64,000 nt of DNA from Casp-actino8 sp965659595 (GCA_965659595.1 CBFHWN010000002.1:1-64000), one strand, 5' to 3'; positions 1-7,962 are shown, counted from the first letter of the stretch. Numbers and translations are program-made. The notes: generated by a model from the sequence alone, not told the origin.

Positions 1-1
1 G

Positions 2-754
2 TCCGACGACGTTCGAGTGCTGTTCGGCGACACGATTGATCCGATTCCGGCCGTGGTTCTGGCCGCCGATCCGGGCAACGACTTGGCGCTGTTGAAGATC
101 GACCTCGACGGACTGGTTCCGGCCGTGTTCGCCGATCCCGACTCGATCACGATCGGTGCCGAAGTGGTGGCAGTGGGTTTCGCGCTCGATCTCGACGGAG
201 GCCCGACGGTCACGCGTGGAATCGTGTCGGCGCTCAACCGAACGATCGCCAACTCCGATGGCGCTCTCGACGGGCTGATACAGACCGACGCCGCAATTTC
301 GTCGGGAAATTCGGGTGGCCCGCTTCTCAACGCCAACGGTGAAGTGATCGGTATCAACACGGCGGTGTTCCAGAGCTCGTTCAACACGGCGGCCAACAAC
401 GTCGGATTTGCGATTTCGGTCGGCGAGGCATTGCCGGTGATCGAGACATTGCGCGACCTCGCTGACGGCGAGACGCGCGTCGAGGGCTACCTGGGGGTCG
501 GACTCGAAGACCGCAACGATGGAGGCCGTGGCGCGGTGATCACCGACGTGGGGCCGGGTTCGCCGGCATCGAGCGCCGGTATCGAGGCCGGCGACATCGT
601 GGTCGACGTGGACGGCACACCGATCGACGGTCAAGGTGCGCTGATCGCCGCCATTCGCGATCGGTCGCCCGGAGACACAGTCGCCATCGACGTGTTACGC
701 GGTGATTCGCGCCTGACCTTGACGGCCACCCTCGTCGAACGACCCGCCAACTGA
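2..754 (+). CDS. HtrA/DegP-type serine protease, C-terminal part
   Basis: The reading frame is open from the left edge, so the N-terminus (signal or anchor segment and the catalytic His) lies outside the window. What remains is the second half of a trypsin-like fold, with the Asp strand NDLALLKID and the nucleophile loop SGNSGGPLLN, followed by one PDZ domain that starts at GYLGVGLED and runs to the end. HtrA proteases degrade or refold damaged envelope proteins, and the PDZ domain binds substrate C-termini. This order (protease then a single PDZ) is the usual actinobacterial form. A long inverted repeat follows the stop. Family assignment is firm; substrate and membrane topology cannot be judged. 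Confidence 0.92.
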   Translation, partial: SDDVRVLFGDTIDPIPAVVLAADPGNDLALLKIDLDGLVPAVFADPDSITIGAEVVAVGFALDLDGGPTVTRGIVSALNRTIANSDGALDGLIQTDAAISSGNSGGPLLNANGEVIGINTAVFQSSFNTAANNVGFAISVGEALPVIETLRDLADGETRVEGYLGVGLEDRNDGGRGAVITDVGPGSPASSAGIEAGDIVVDVDGTPIDGQGALIAAIRDRSPGDTVAIDVLRGDSRLTLTATLVERPAN

Positions 755-765
755 CGATGTGGTGA

Positions 766-794
766 GGGTTCGTCACCGTATAGGTGACGAACCC
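766..794. terminator. 12-bp perfect hairpin after htrA-like gene
   Basis: GGGTTCGTCACC and GGTGACGAACCC form a perfect 12-bp inverted repeat around a GTATA loop, 11 nt after the protease stop codon. It has the position of a transcription terminator but no T tract follows. An operator for the next gene is the alternative, since the hydrolase promoter element begins only 40 nt later. Confidence 0.5.
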
Positions 795-833
795 GGGTCA
801 GAATCGCTCGATTCGCTGATGTCGAGCCGTGAT

Positions 834-839
834 TAGGGT
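834..839 (+). promoter_or_regulatory. -10 element TAGGGT, leaderless hydrolase start
   Basis: TAGGGT ends 6 nt before the ATG of the hydrolase. With transcription starting about 7 nt after a -10 box, the mRNA would begin at the start codon. No Shine-Dalgarno sequence and no clear -35 box are visible. Confidence 0.5.
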
Positions 840-845
840 TCGGTC

Positions 846-2054
846 ATGACCGACACCCCATTCTTGGATGCACACCTCGGGGGTCGCCGACCCTTCGGGT
901 TGAACTATTGGCCGCTTCCCGAGGACGATCCGGGAGTCGAGATACCCCGGGAGTCGATTCGGCTCGTGTCACCCGACGGTGCCCTCGTGCGCGGCATTCT
1001 TTGGACTCCGCCCAATGGGAAGGCGTGGAAGACGGCGATCATTTTGTCGCATCCGCGTGGCGATTTCAGCGTGCACTACGCATGCCCACTTCTCGCCGCA
1101 GCCGGATATGCAGTTCTCGGTTTCGGCACTCGCTACATGAACAACGACACCGACTGTTTGCACGAGGCGTGCACCGTCGACGTCGAGACCGTGTACCTCG
1201 AGATGAAGCGACGCGGCGCCGAAGCGGTGGTGTTACTCGGCAATTCGGGCGGCGGATCACTCATGGCTCTCGCGCACACGGAGCGAGGTATCGGCGACGG
1301 CTGGGTCGGGATGGCGGCCCACCCGGGCGAGGGCGTGTTCATGTTGCAGGTGATCGATCCGAGTGTGGCCGACGAGGACGATCCGTTCTCGACGATTCCC
1401 GAACTCGACATGTACGAACCCGATAACGGTTGGCGCCCGTGGCCCGAACCGTGCGTGTACGACAAGGAGTGGCTCGCGCGCTATCGAGCGGCCCAGGTCG
1501 AGCGCGTGGCACGTATCGACGCCATCGCCAAGGCCAGCATCGTCGAGTCGACCGATGCACTCGGACGTCTGCGCGGCGTCGACGCGTCAGCCGAATTACG
1601 ACAGTGGCGCGAGTTGCGTCGTCGTGGCGTGTTCACGAAATACCTGACGATCTATCGGACGCTGGCCGACCCGGCTTATCTCGATCTGTCGATCGACCCT
1701 GACGAACGACCGATGGGTTCATTGTTCGCGTTCCCCGATCCCTTCGATGCCAACTACGGACGCGGGGGTCTGGCCCGAACCATGACGGCACGTGGGTGGC
1801 TGAGCACCTGGAGCGGACTGTCGAGTCACGCGAAGTTGGCCGACACGATGCCCCACGTGACAGTGCCCACGATCCTGATCCATCCGACTGCCGACACCGA
1901 GATCCGCGTGTGGCAGGCCAAAGAGATCGTCGACAACAGTGGTGCAGCAGACACGACCTATGTCGAAATGAAGGGGGCGCCTCACTATTTGGAGGGGCAC
2001 CGCCAGGAGGCACTGGCCCATGTGACCGAGTGGCTCGCCAAACGCTTCCCCTGA
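846..2054 (+). CDS. alpha/beta hydrolase-fold protein
   Basis: A 402-residue protein with an alpha/beta hydrolase fold. The nucleophile elbow is LLGNSGGGSLM (Ser134). A late strand ILIHPTADTEI supplies a candidate acid (Asp350) and GAPHYLEGH supplies a candidate His380, so a Ser-Asp-His triad is plausible. About 150 residues of charged helical sequence sit between the nucleophile and the acid and probably form a lid. There is no signal peptide, so it is likely cytoplasmic. The substrate is not recognisable; esterase, amidase or C-C hydrolase activity are all possible. It stands alone and ends in a hairpin shared with the convergent gene. Confidence 0.82.
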   Translation: MTDTPFLDAHLGGRRPFGLNYWPLPEDDPGVEIPRESIRLVSPDGALVRGILWTPPNGKAWKTAIILSHPRGDFSVHYACPLLAAAGYAVLGFGTRYMNNDTDCLHEACTVDVETVYLEMKRRGAEAVVLLGNSGGGSLMALAHTERGIGDGWVGMAAHPGEGVFMLQVIDPSVADEDDPFSTIPELDMYEPDNGWRPWPEPCVYDKEWLARYRAAQVERVARIDAIAKASIVESTDALGRLRGVDASAELRQWRELRRRGVFTKYLTIYRTLADPAYLDLSIDPDERPMGSLFAFPDPFDANYGRGGLARTMTARGWLSTWSGLSSHAKLADTMPHVTVPTILIHPTADTEIRVWQAKEIVDNSGAADTTYVEMKGAPHYLEGHRQEALAHVTEWLAKRFP

Positions 2055-2074
2055 CCAGAACAGCGGTCAGGGGA
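2047..2074. terminator. bidirectional hairpin containing both stop codons
   Basis: CCCCTGACC and GGTCAGGGG pair perfectly around an 8-nt loop. The left arm contains the TGA stop of the hydrolase and the right arm contains the stop of the convergent BKACE gene (TCA on the plus strand). One symmetric element can therefore end both transcripts. There is no strong T run on either side. Confidence 0.6.
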
Positions 2075-2945
2075 GGTTGAGGATGCGGGAGGTGTCGGAG
2101 GGGGTGGCGACCCCACGGCCGCCGGCCCGAGCCAGATCGACGATCTCGGTCACCAGTTCGGCATTGGTCGGCTGGCGGTCGGCTTGATCGTCCTGACCGG
2201 CGTAGTCCTCGAGGCCGACTCGTACGTGCCCACCCCGCTCGATCGCCCAGCGGGCCATACCCGACCCGACCACGTCTCCGCCGAGAACCGCCACGGCCCA
2301 GGGCAGATCGGTCCCTTCCAGGAGGTCGATGTACAGATCAAGGGCGGTCTCGGAGGGTGGGAGGCCAAAGAGTGGGGGCCCGGAGCAGAAGTAGAACTTC
2401 ACGAGGGACCCGGGCGGAACCCGCCCTCCAGCGTAAAAGTCCAGTAAAACACGTATGTACCCAGGCTCGAAGCAGGCCACTGAGGGTCCGAGACCGAGGT
2501 CTCGGCAGGCGTCGAGCTTGTACGCCACCTCGTCGCGGGTGAACCCGTACATGAAGTTTCCGAGGGTGACCGTCCCCGGATCGACGAGGCCAAGGCGCAA
2601 GGGTCCGAGCCCCTCCCGGGGCATCTGCTCAGCCAAGAAGCGATGATGATCCCACCGCTCGGCGATGGTCTGGCCGTCGAACCGGGCCGTGGGATACACC
2701 AACGTTTCCGGACGTTCTGACAAAAGCCCAGCGTACGTGGTTAATCCGAGGGACCCCATGGCCTCGGGCCCACCCCCGAGGGCCCGGGTGGCCCGGGGGT
2801 CGTCGTGATGGTGAACAATGGTCGCTCCGGCATCCACACACGCCATTGCGTCACTGGCGATCTGCTGGGGAGTGATCGGCACGTGGCGCTGAACGGAGGG
2901 TCGAGTTGCCCCGTTGACGGCGACCTCGATGATGACCGGTTCCAC
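2067..2945 (-). CDS. BKACE-family (DUF849) 3-keto acid cleavage enzyme
   Basis: A 292-residue TIM-barrel protein of the beta-keto acid cleavage enzyme family (DUF849, including the lysine-fermentation enzyme Kce). The N-terminus VIIEVAVNGATRP and the metal-binding loop TIVHHHDDP are typical. Known members use Zn2+ to condense a beta-keto acid with acetyl-CoA, giving acetoacetate and a new CoA ester. The GTG at 2945 is preferred because it begins right at the first family strand; the open frame continues upstream into low-quality sequence. Three phased TCCGGAT repeats lie just upstream. The actual beta-keto acid substrate cannot be read from the sequence. Confidence 0.85.
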   Translation of the reverse strand: MEPVIIEVAVNGATRPSVQRHVPITPQQIASDAMACVDAGATIVHHHDDPRATRALGGGPEAMGSLGLTTYAGLLSERPETLVYPTARFDGQTIAERWDHHRFLAEQMPREGLGPLRLGLVDPGTVTLGNFMYGFTRDEVAYKLDACRDLGLGPSVACFEPGYIRVLLDFYAGGRVPPGSLVKFYFCSGPPLFGLPPSETALDLYIDLLEGTDLPWAVAVLGGDVVGSGMARWAIERGGHVRVGLEDYAGQDDQADRQPTNAELVTEIVDLARAGGRGVATPSDTSRILNLP

Positions 2946-2962
2946 CCGATCAGTCTGCCGAG

Positions 2963-2997
2963 TCCGGATCGCCCCATCCGGATCGACCCATCCGGAT
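2963..2997. repeat. three TCCGGAT repeats at 14-nt spacing
   Basis: TCCGGAT occurs at 2963, 2977 and 2991, exactly 14 nt apart. The last two copies are extended on the left to CCATCCGGAT. The core TCCGGA is palindromic. The array lies 18-52 nt upstream of the BKACE start codon, a position suited to an operator. Confidence 0.7.
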
Positions 2998-3072
2998 AGA
3001 GGGCCGGAATCTGGCGCCGGATCTTGACCCGGGCGGTGAATTTTCCTCACCACAACGCCGGGGATGACCAGG

Positions 3073-3101
3073 TTGGGGAGGGGGTGGCAGACCGGTAGCG
3101 T
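3073..3101 (+). promoter_or_regulatory. probable promoter of the rplC operon
   Basis: TTGGGG (3073-3078) and TAGCGT (3096-3101) are separated by 17 nt, with GG just before the -10. This is the best promoter-like pair in the 361-bp gap before rplC. Transcription would start near 3108 and give a leader of about 200 nt. Confidence 0.5.
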
Positions 3102-3107
3102 TCACAA

Positions 3108-3306
3108 CTCGTGTCTTTCGGGCACCCGCCCGGAAACAAGAACTGACGTCCGTGTGAGCCCGGTTCGCCGGGGACCACATGGCAACAATCGAACTCGGTG
3201 CTCCGCTGGTCTTCGACCTGCGGAGCATCTGCGTGAAGGGCAACCGCCACTCACCACAGTCAACTCAGCGCCAGGAACTCCTGGTCACAGATGAAGAGGC
3301 TGCCTC
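3108..3306 (+). other. structured leader of the rplC operon
   Basis: The gap between the BKACE start and rplC holds no convincing gene. Downstream of the promoter there are two hairpins: TTTCGGGC/GCCCGGAAA around an ACCC loop (3116-3136, one bulged G) and CCCGG-TTCG-CCGGG (3159-3172). Ribosomal operons are often controlled by binding of one product (for example L4) to the leader, so a regulatory role is plausible but not shown. An ATG frame of 55 codons starting at 3179 overlaps rplC and looks spurious. Confidence 0.45.
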
Positions 3307-3945
3307 ATGGCAAAAACAGCGATCGTCGGCGAAAAGGTCGGCATGACACAAGTGTGGGCCGATGACAATCGGATCATTCCCGTCACGGTGTTGCGTGTCG
3401 AACCCGCTCGCATCGTTCAAGTGAAGACGTCCGACAGCGACGGCTACAGCGCGTTGCAGGTCACGTACGGACGCAAGGACGCGAAGAAGTTGACCAAGGC
3501 TGAAGCCGGTCACTTCGAGAAGGCCGGCGTCGACTCGGGTCGTCGTCTCGTCGAGCTGCGCCTCGACTCGGTCGACGGGTTCGAAGTCGGTCAGGAGATC
3601 GCAGTCGACGTTCTCGAAAAGGGACAAAAGGTCGACGTGACCGCGGTGAGCCGCGGCAAGGGTTTCGCCGGTGGCATGAAGCGTCACAACTTCGGCGGCC
3701 AGGGCGCGAGTCACGGTAACCACAAGCACCACCGAGCGCCGGGCTCGATCGGTTCGTGTTCGTACCCGGGTCGTGTGCTCAAGGGTTTGCGCATGGCCGG
3801 ACACATGGGTCATGAGCAGGTGACCACGCTCAACCTCGAGGTCGTCGAGGCCGATGCCGAGCGCGGTTTGTTGTTGGTGAAGGGCTCGGTGCCGGGTCCG
3901 AACGGTGGCGTCGTGATCGTCCGCAACGCCGTGAAGGGAAAGTGA
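3307..3945 (+). CDS. rplC: 50S ribosomal protein L3
   Basis: A 212-residue L3, near the normal family length. The conserved loop that reaches the peptidyl-transferase centre is clear (GGMKRHNFGGQGASHGNH, then GSIGSCSYPGRVLKGLRMAG). L3 is an early assembly protein of the large subunit. It is the first gene of the block here; rpsJ, which normally precedes it, is not in the window. Confidence 0.97.
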   Translation: MAKTAIVGEKVGMTQVWADDNRIIPVTVLRVEPARIVQVKTSDSDGYSALQVTYGRKDAKKLTKAEAGHFEKAGVDSGRRLVELRLDSVDGFEVGQEIAVDVLEKGQKVDVTAVSRGKGFAGGMKRHNFGGQGASHGNHKHHRAPGSIGSCSYPGRVLKGLRMAGHMGHEQVTTLNLEVVEADAERGLLLVKGSVPGPNGGVVIVRNAVKGK

Positions 3946-3949
3946 AACC

Positions 3950-4573
3950 ATGCCGTCGGTGACACTCAAGAATCAGTCCGGCAAGGACGTCGGCAACCTG
4001 TCGCTCAGCGACGACGACTTCGGTCGTCAGCCCAATGTGCCCGTCATGCACCAGGTCGTCACGGCACAGCTCGCTCACCGTCGCGCCGGCACCCAGAGCA
4101 CGAAGACCCGAGGTGAAGTGTCGGGTGGTGGCAAGAAGCCGTTCAAGCAGAAGGGCACCGGCAACGCCCGTCAGGGTTCGATCCGTGCACCGCACTTCTC
4201 CGGCGGTGGCGTGGCCCTCGGCCCGAAGCCCCGCTCATACTCGCAGAAGACCCCGAAGCGCATGGTGAAGTTGGCTCTTCAGTCGGCTCTCTCCGATCGC
4301 GCGAGCGAGGGCAAGGTCGTCGTCGTCGACACCTGGAAGTTCGAGACGCCAAAGACCGCCGATGCCAAGTCCGCCCTGGCTGTTCTTGGCCTATCGGGCA
4401 AGGTGCTCATCGTCGTGAAGCGCAGTGAGATCAACACCATCCGCAGCTTCCGCAATCTCGAAGGCGTGCAGTTGATCGAAGTCGGCGAACTCAACGCTTA
4501 CGACGTCCTTTGCAACGACTTCATCGTGTTCAGCCAGGCATCGCTGCCCGGTAACGAAAAGGACGGTCAGTGA
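3950..4573 (+). CDS. rplD: 50S ribosomal protein L4
   Basis: A 207-residue L4. The long loop lining the exit tunnel is visible (RRAGTQSTKTRGEVSGGG, KPFKQKGTGNARQGS). It begins 4 nt after rplC. L4 is the classical autoregulator of this operon in gamma-proteobacteria; no such evidence exists here beyond the structured leader. Confidence 0.97.
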   Translation: MPSVTLKNQSGKDVGNLSLSDDDFGRQPNVPVMHQVVTAQLAHRRAGTQSTKTRGEVSGGGKKPFKQKGTGNARQGSIRAPHFSGGGVALGPKPRSYSQKTPKRMVKLALQSALSDRASEGKVVVVDTWKFETPKTADAKSALAVLGLSGKVLIVVKRSEINTIRSFRNLEGVQLIEVGELNAYDVLCNDFIVFSQASLPGNEKDGQ

Positions 4574-4866
4574 TGAAGGACCCGCGCGACATCATCATCG
4601 CTCCCGTGGTCTCCGAGAAGAGCTACGGACTCATCGAACAAGGTGTGTACACGTTCTTCGTGCACCCCGACGCGAGCAAGCCCGAAATCCACGACGCCAT
4701 CGAGGCGATCTGGGGTGTAACGGTCGAGCGCGTCAACACTCTCAATCGTCGTGGCAAGCAGCAGCGCACACGTGGGTCGAACCGAGTCGGTCGTCGTCCC
4801 GCCACCAAGCGCGCGATCGTCACCCTGGCCGCGGGCAGCGAGATTCCGCTGTTCGAGAACAACTGA
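4573..4866 (+). CDS. rplW: 50S ribosomal protein L23
   Basis: A 97-residue L23 with the motif IIIAPVVSEKSYGL. L23 forms part of the exit-tunnel rim that contacts trigger factor and SRP. The ATG at 4573 shares one base with the rplD stop (TGATG), which favours it over the GTG one codon earlier and implies coupled translation. Confidence 0.96.
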   Translation: MKDPRDIIIAPVVSEKSYGLIEQGVYTFFVHPDASKPEIHDAIEAIWGVTVERVNTLNRRGKQQRTRGSNRVGRRPATKRAIVTLAAGSEIPLFENN

Positions 4867-4876
4867 GGCAGCAACC

Positions 4877-5713
4877 ATGGCTATTCGCAAGCGCAAGCCC
4901 ACATCGGCCGGTCGTCGTTTCCAGACCAGCCATGACTTCTCGGAGATCACCAAGTCGTCCCCCGAGAAGTCACTTCTCGCCAAGAAGTCGAAGACCGGTG
5001 GCCGCAATGCCTACGGGCGCAAGACCGCGCGTCATCGCGGTGGCGGCCACAAGCAGCAGTACCGCATGGTCGACTTCAAGCGGAACAAGGACGGCGTGAC
5101 GGCCAAGGTCGTGGCCATCGAATACGACCCGAACCGCACGTGCCGCATTGCTCTGTTGCACTACGCCGATGGCGAGAAGGCGTACATCCTCGCTCCCAAG
5201 GGTCTCAACGTCGGCGACCACGTGTCGAGTGGCCCGAAGGCCGACATCAAGCCGGGTTGTGCACTTCCCATGCGCTACATCCCGGTCGGAACCGTGATCC
5301 ACAACGTCGAGTTGCGTCCCGGTCAGGGCGGCAAGATGGGTCGCTCGGCCGGCATCGGCGTGCAGCTCGTCGCCAAGGAAGGCGAGTACGCGACACTGCG
5401 TCTGCCCTCCACTGAAATGCGTCGCGTTCTCATCGACTGCCGCGCCACCGTCGGCGAAGTCGGCAACTCCGAGCACGAGCTCGTGAAGATCGGTAAGGCC
5501 GGCCGTAACCGTTGGAAGGGTGTGCGTCCGCAGACCCGTGGTGTGGCCATGAACCCGGTCGACCACCCGCTCGGTGGTGGTGAAGGCAAGACCTCGGGTG
5601 GACGCCCGGCGGTGTCGCCGTGGGGCAAGCCCGAGAGCCGTACCCGCAACACCAACAAGTCGTCGCAGAAGTTGATCGTTCGTCGTCGTCGTACGGCCAA
5701 GGGCCGTCGGTAG
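4877..5713 (+). CDS. rplB: 50S ribosomal protein L2
   Basis: A 278-residue L2 beginning MAIRKRKPTSAGRR. The C-terminal motif MNPVDHPLGGGEG contains the His tied to peptidyl-transferase activity. The open frame extends upstream inside rplW, but the ATG at 4877 gives the normal N-terminus. Confidence 0.97.
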   Translation: MAIRKRKPTSAGRRFQTSHDFSEITKSSPEKSLLAKKSKTGGRNAYGRKTARHRGGGHKQQYRMVDFKRNKDGVTAKVVAIEYDPNRTCRIALLHYADGEKAYILAPKGLNVGDHVSSGPKADIKPGCALPMRYIPVGTVIHNVELRPGQGGKMGRSAGIGVQLVAKEGEYATLRLPSTEMRRVLIDCRATVGEVGNSEHELVKIGKAGRNRWKGVRPQTRGVAMNPVDHPLGGGEGKTSGGRPAVSPWGKPESRTRNTNKSSQKLIVRRRRTAKGRR

Positions 5714-5722
5714 GAGTAGAAG

Positions 5723-6007
5723 ATGTCACGCAGTCTCAAAAAGGGCCCCTTCATCGACGATCACCTTCTCAAGAAGGTCGATGTCCTCAATCAGGCCAAC
5801 GAGAAGAAGGTCATCAAGACCTGGAGCCGTCGCTCGACGATCATCCCCGACATGGTCGGCCACACGATCGCCGTTCACGACGGTCGCAAGCACGTTCCGG
5901 TGTACATCACCGAATCGATGGTCGGACACAAGCTCGGTGAGTTCTCGCCGACCCGCACCTTCAAGTACCACGCCGGACAAGAGAAGAACGCGAAGGGTAA
6001 GAAGTAA
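5723..6007 (+). CDS. rpsS: 30S ribosomal protein S19
   Basis: A 94-residue S19 starting MSRSLKKGPFIDDHLLKKV, the family signature, with the later motif GHKLGEFSPTRTF. It sits on the head of the small subunit next to S13. GGAG precedes the ATG at good spacing. Confidence 0.97.
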   Translation: MSRSLKKGPFIDDHLLKKVDVLNQANEKKVIKTWSRRSTIIPDMVGHTIAVHDGRKHVPVYITESMVGHKLGEFSPTRTFKYHAGQEKNAKGKK

Positions 6008-6663
6008 TGACCGGTCCCAAGTTGAACGAACGCGACTTCGTGCGCGGTGAGCGCACCGGTACGCGTGCGAGCGCCCGGGCGATTCGCATGTCGGCATCCA
6101 AGGCTCGCGTGGTCCTCGACCTCATTCGCGGTCTCGATGTCGTGAATGCCGATCAGGTTCTGCAGTTCACCGAGCGTGAAGCCGCTCGGGTGATTCGCAA
6201 GGTTCTCGCGTCAGCGGTGGCCAATGCCGTGAACAACGACAACGCCGATGCCGAGTCGCTCTACGTGCGGGCGTGCTTCGCCGATGAGGGCCCGACGATG
6301 CGTCGTTTCAAGCCGCGTGCCCGTGGTCGTGCGACCCGCATCAACAAGCGCACTTGCCACATCATGATCGTGGTCGACACCCTCGACGACGACACCTTGA
6401 AGATCGTCCAGGCCCGTCGCGAACGCGCCGTGGCCGGTCGCCGTGCGGCCCGCGGTGGCGCCGGTGTGGCCGATCGCCGTGCCCGTGTGGCCAAGAGCCG
6501 CCAGAAGTTCGCCGACAAGAAGGGTGACGAGACGTCATCCGACGAAGTGGCCGACGAGACGGTGTCGGACGAGGTCGTCGCTGACGAGACGGTGAACGAC
6601 ACCGTCGAATCGACCGAGGCGGTCGCGGACACGACGGTGGAAGCAACCGAGGAGAAGAACTGA
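6007..6663 (+). CDS. rplV: 50S ribosomal protein L22 with long acidic tail
   Basis: Residues 1 to about 120 are a normal L22 (ASKARVVLDLIRGLDV, MRRFKPRARGRATRINKRTCH), whose beta hairpin lines the exit tunnel. The protein then continues to 218 residues, about twice the E. coli length. A basic stretch is followed by about 48 residues of Asp, Glu, Thr and Val in near-repeats such as SDEVADETV and DEVVADETV. C-terminal extensions of L22 are known in actinobacteria, but this one is strongly acidic. It overlaps rpsS by one base (TAATG) and rpsC by one base (TGATG). Confidence 0.95.
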   Translation: MTGPKLNERDFVRGERTGTRASARAIRMSASKARVVLDLIRGLDVVNADQVLQFTEREAARVIRKVLASAVANAVNNDNADAESLYVRACFADEGPTMRRFKPRARGRATRINKRTCHIMIVVDTLDDDTLKIVQARRERAVAGRRAARGGAGVADRRARVAKSRQKFADKKGDETSSDEVADETVSDEVVADETVNDTVESTEAVADTTVEATEEKN

Positions 6664-7541
6664 TGGGCCAGAAGATCAATCCCTACGGCTTCCGCCTGGG
6701 TGTCACCACCGACTGGAAGAGCCGTTGGTTCAGCGAGCGCCAGTACAAGGAGTACCTCACCGAGGACTGGAAGATCCGCGACTACATCATGTCGACCCTC
6801 GGTGATGCGGCCATCAGCCGTATCGAAGTCGAGCGCAAGCGCGGCGAGACCCTGAAGGTCGACATCCATACGGCGCGTCCGGGCATCGTGATCGGTCGTA
6901 AGGGCGCCAAGGCCGACGAGATCCGCGCCGGACTCACCAAGCTCACCGGTAACAACAAGGTGCAGTTGAACATCGTCGAGATCAAGTCTCCCGAGCTCGA
7001 CGCCGCGCTCATCGCTCAGGGTGTGGCCGATCAGCTGGTCGGTCGTATCGCCTTCCGCCGCGCCATGAAGCGTGCGGTGCAGAACGCACAGAAGGCCGGA
7101 GCTCTCGGCATTCGCGTGCAGTGTTCGGGTCGTCTCGGCGGCGCCGAAATGAGCCGCACCGAGTGGTACCGCGAAGGCCGCGTTCCGTTGCACACCCTGC
7201 GTGCCGATATCGACTACGGCTTCCGTGAGGCCCGAACCTCGAGCGGTCGCGTCGGCGTGAAGGTCTGGATCTACCGCGGCGACATCCTTCCGTACAAGCC
7301 GCAGACCGACGACAAGATCGCTCGCGAAGCAGCCATGGCTGTCGGTGAGACGTCGGGTGCGGTCGGCAAGCGTGTGGTGTCATCAGGTGGTCGTCGTAAG
7401 GGTGACGAAGCCGAGGCTCCTGCCGCTCCGCTCTTGAAGGAAGCCGATCCCGAGCTCGAGAAGTTGCTCGACGAGGAAGAAGAAATCGCCCGTCGCACCC
7501 ATGAGGGTCACGAAGCCCCTCACTTCCGTGGAGAGGACTGA
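6663..7541 (+). CDS. rpsC: 30S ribosomal protein S3
   Basis: A 292-residue S3 starting MGQKINPYGFRLGVTTDWKS, with the KH-domain motif GRKGAKADEIR and the S3 C-terminal motif FREARTSSGRVGVKVWIYRG. A charged tail of roughly 70 residues follows, somewhat longer than in E. coli. S3 lies at the mRNA entry channel. The start overlaps the rplV stop. Confidence 0.97.
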   Translation: MGQKINPYGFRLGVTTDWKSRWFSERQYKEYLTEDWKIRDYIMSTLGDAAISRIEVERKRGETLKVDIHTARPGIVIGRKGAKADEIRAGLTKLTGNNKVQLNIVEIKSPELDAALIAQGVADQLVGRIAFRRAMKRAVQNAQKAGALGIRVQCSGRLGGAEMSRTEWYREGRVPLHTLRADIDYGFREARTSSGRVGVKVWIYRGDILPYKPQTDDKIAREAAMAVGETSGAVGKRVVSSGGRRKGDEAEAPAAPLLKEADPELEKLLDEEEEIARRTHEGHEAPHFRGED

Positions 7542-7544
7542 ACC

Positions 7545-7961
7545 ATGTTGATGCCTCGCAAAGTCGCGCACCGCAAACACCATCGTGGTCGTATGAGGGG
7601 AGTCACCAAGGGTGGCAGTGCTTTGGCCTTCGGTCAGTACGGTATTCAGGCCCTCGAACCGGCGTGGCTGACCGCCCGTCAGATCGAAGCCGCTCGTATC
7701 GCCATGACCCGTCACATCAAGCGTGGCGGAAAGGTCTGGATCAACGTGTTCCCCGACAAGCCGGTCACCAAGAAGCCGGCCGAGACCCGCATGGGTTCGG
7801 GTAAGGGCAACCCCGAGTTCTGGGTCGCCGTCGTGAAGCCGGGTCGGGTTTTGTTCGAGCTGTCGTTCCCGAACGAAGAGCAGGCCCGTGCCGCTCTCGC
7901 CAAGGCCGTGCAGAAGCTCCCGATCAAGGCTCGCATCATCAGCCGCGAGGAGGCGATCTGA
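7545..7961 (+). CDS. rplP: 50S ribosomal protein L16
   Basis: A 138-residue L16 starting MLMPRKVAHRKHHRGRMRG. The conserved core GGSALAFGQYGIQALEPAW and IKRGGKVWINVFPDKPVT is intact. L16 organises the A-site tRNA region of the large subunit. It begins 3 nt after rpsC. Confidence 0.97.
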   Translation: MLMPRKVAHRKHHRGRMRGVTKGGSALAFGQYGIQALEPAWLTARQIEAARIAMTRHIKRGGKVWINVFPDKPVTKKPAETRMGSGKGNPEFWVAVVKPGRVLFELSFPNEEQARAALAKAVQKLPIKARIISREEAI

Positions 7962-7962
7962 C

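Noticed and set aside
3179..3346. 55-codon ATG frame in the rplC leader that overlaps the rplC start
   Set aside because: No ribosome site of note, no recognisable protein and it overlaps rplC in another frame; more likely chance.
6261..7193. 310-codon minus-strand open frame under rplV and rpsC
   Set aside because: Antisense to two clear ribosomal genes; produced by GC-rich codon bias.
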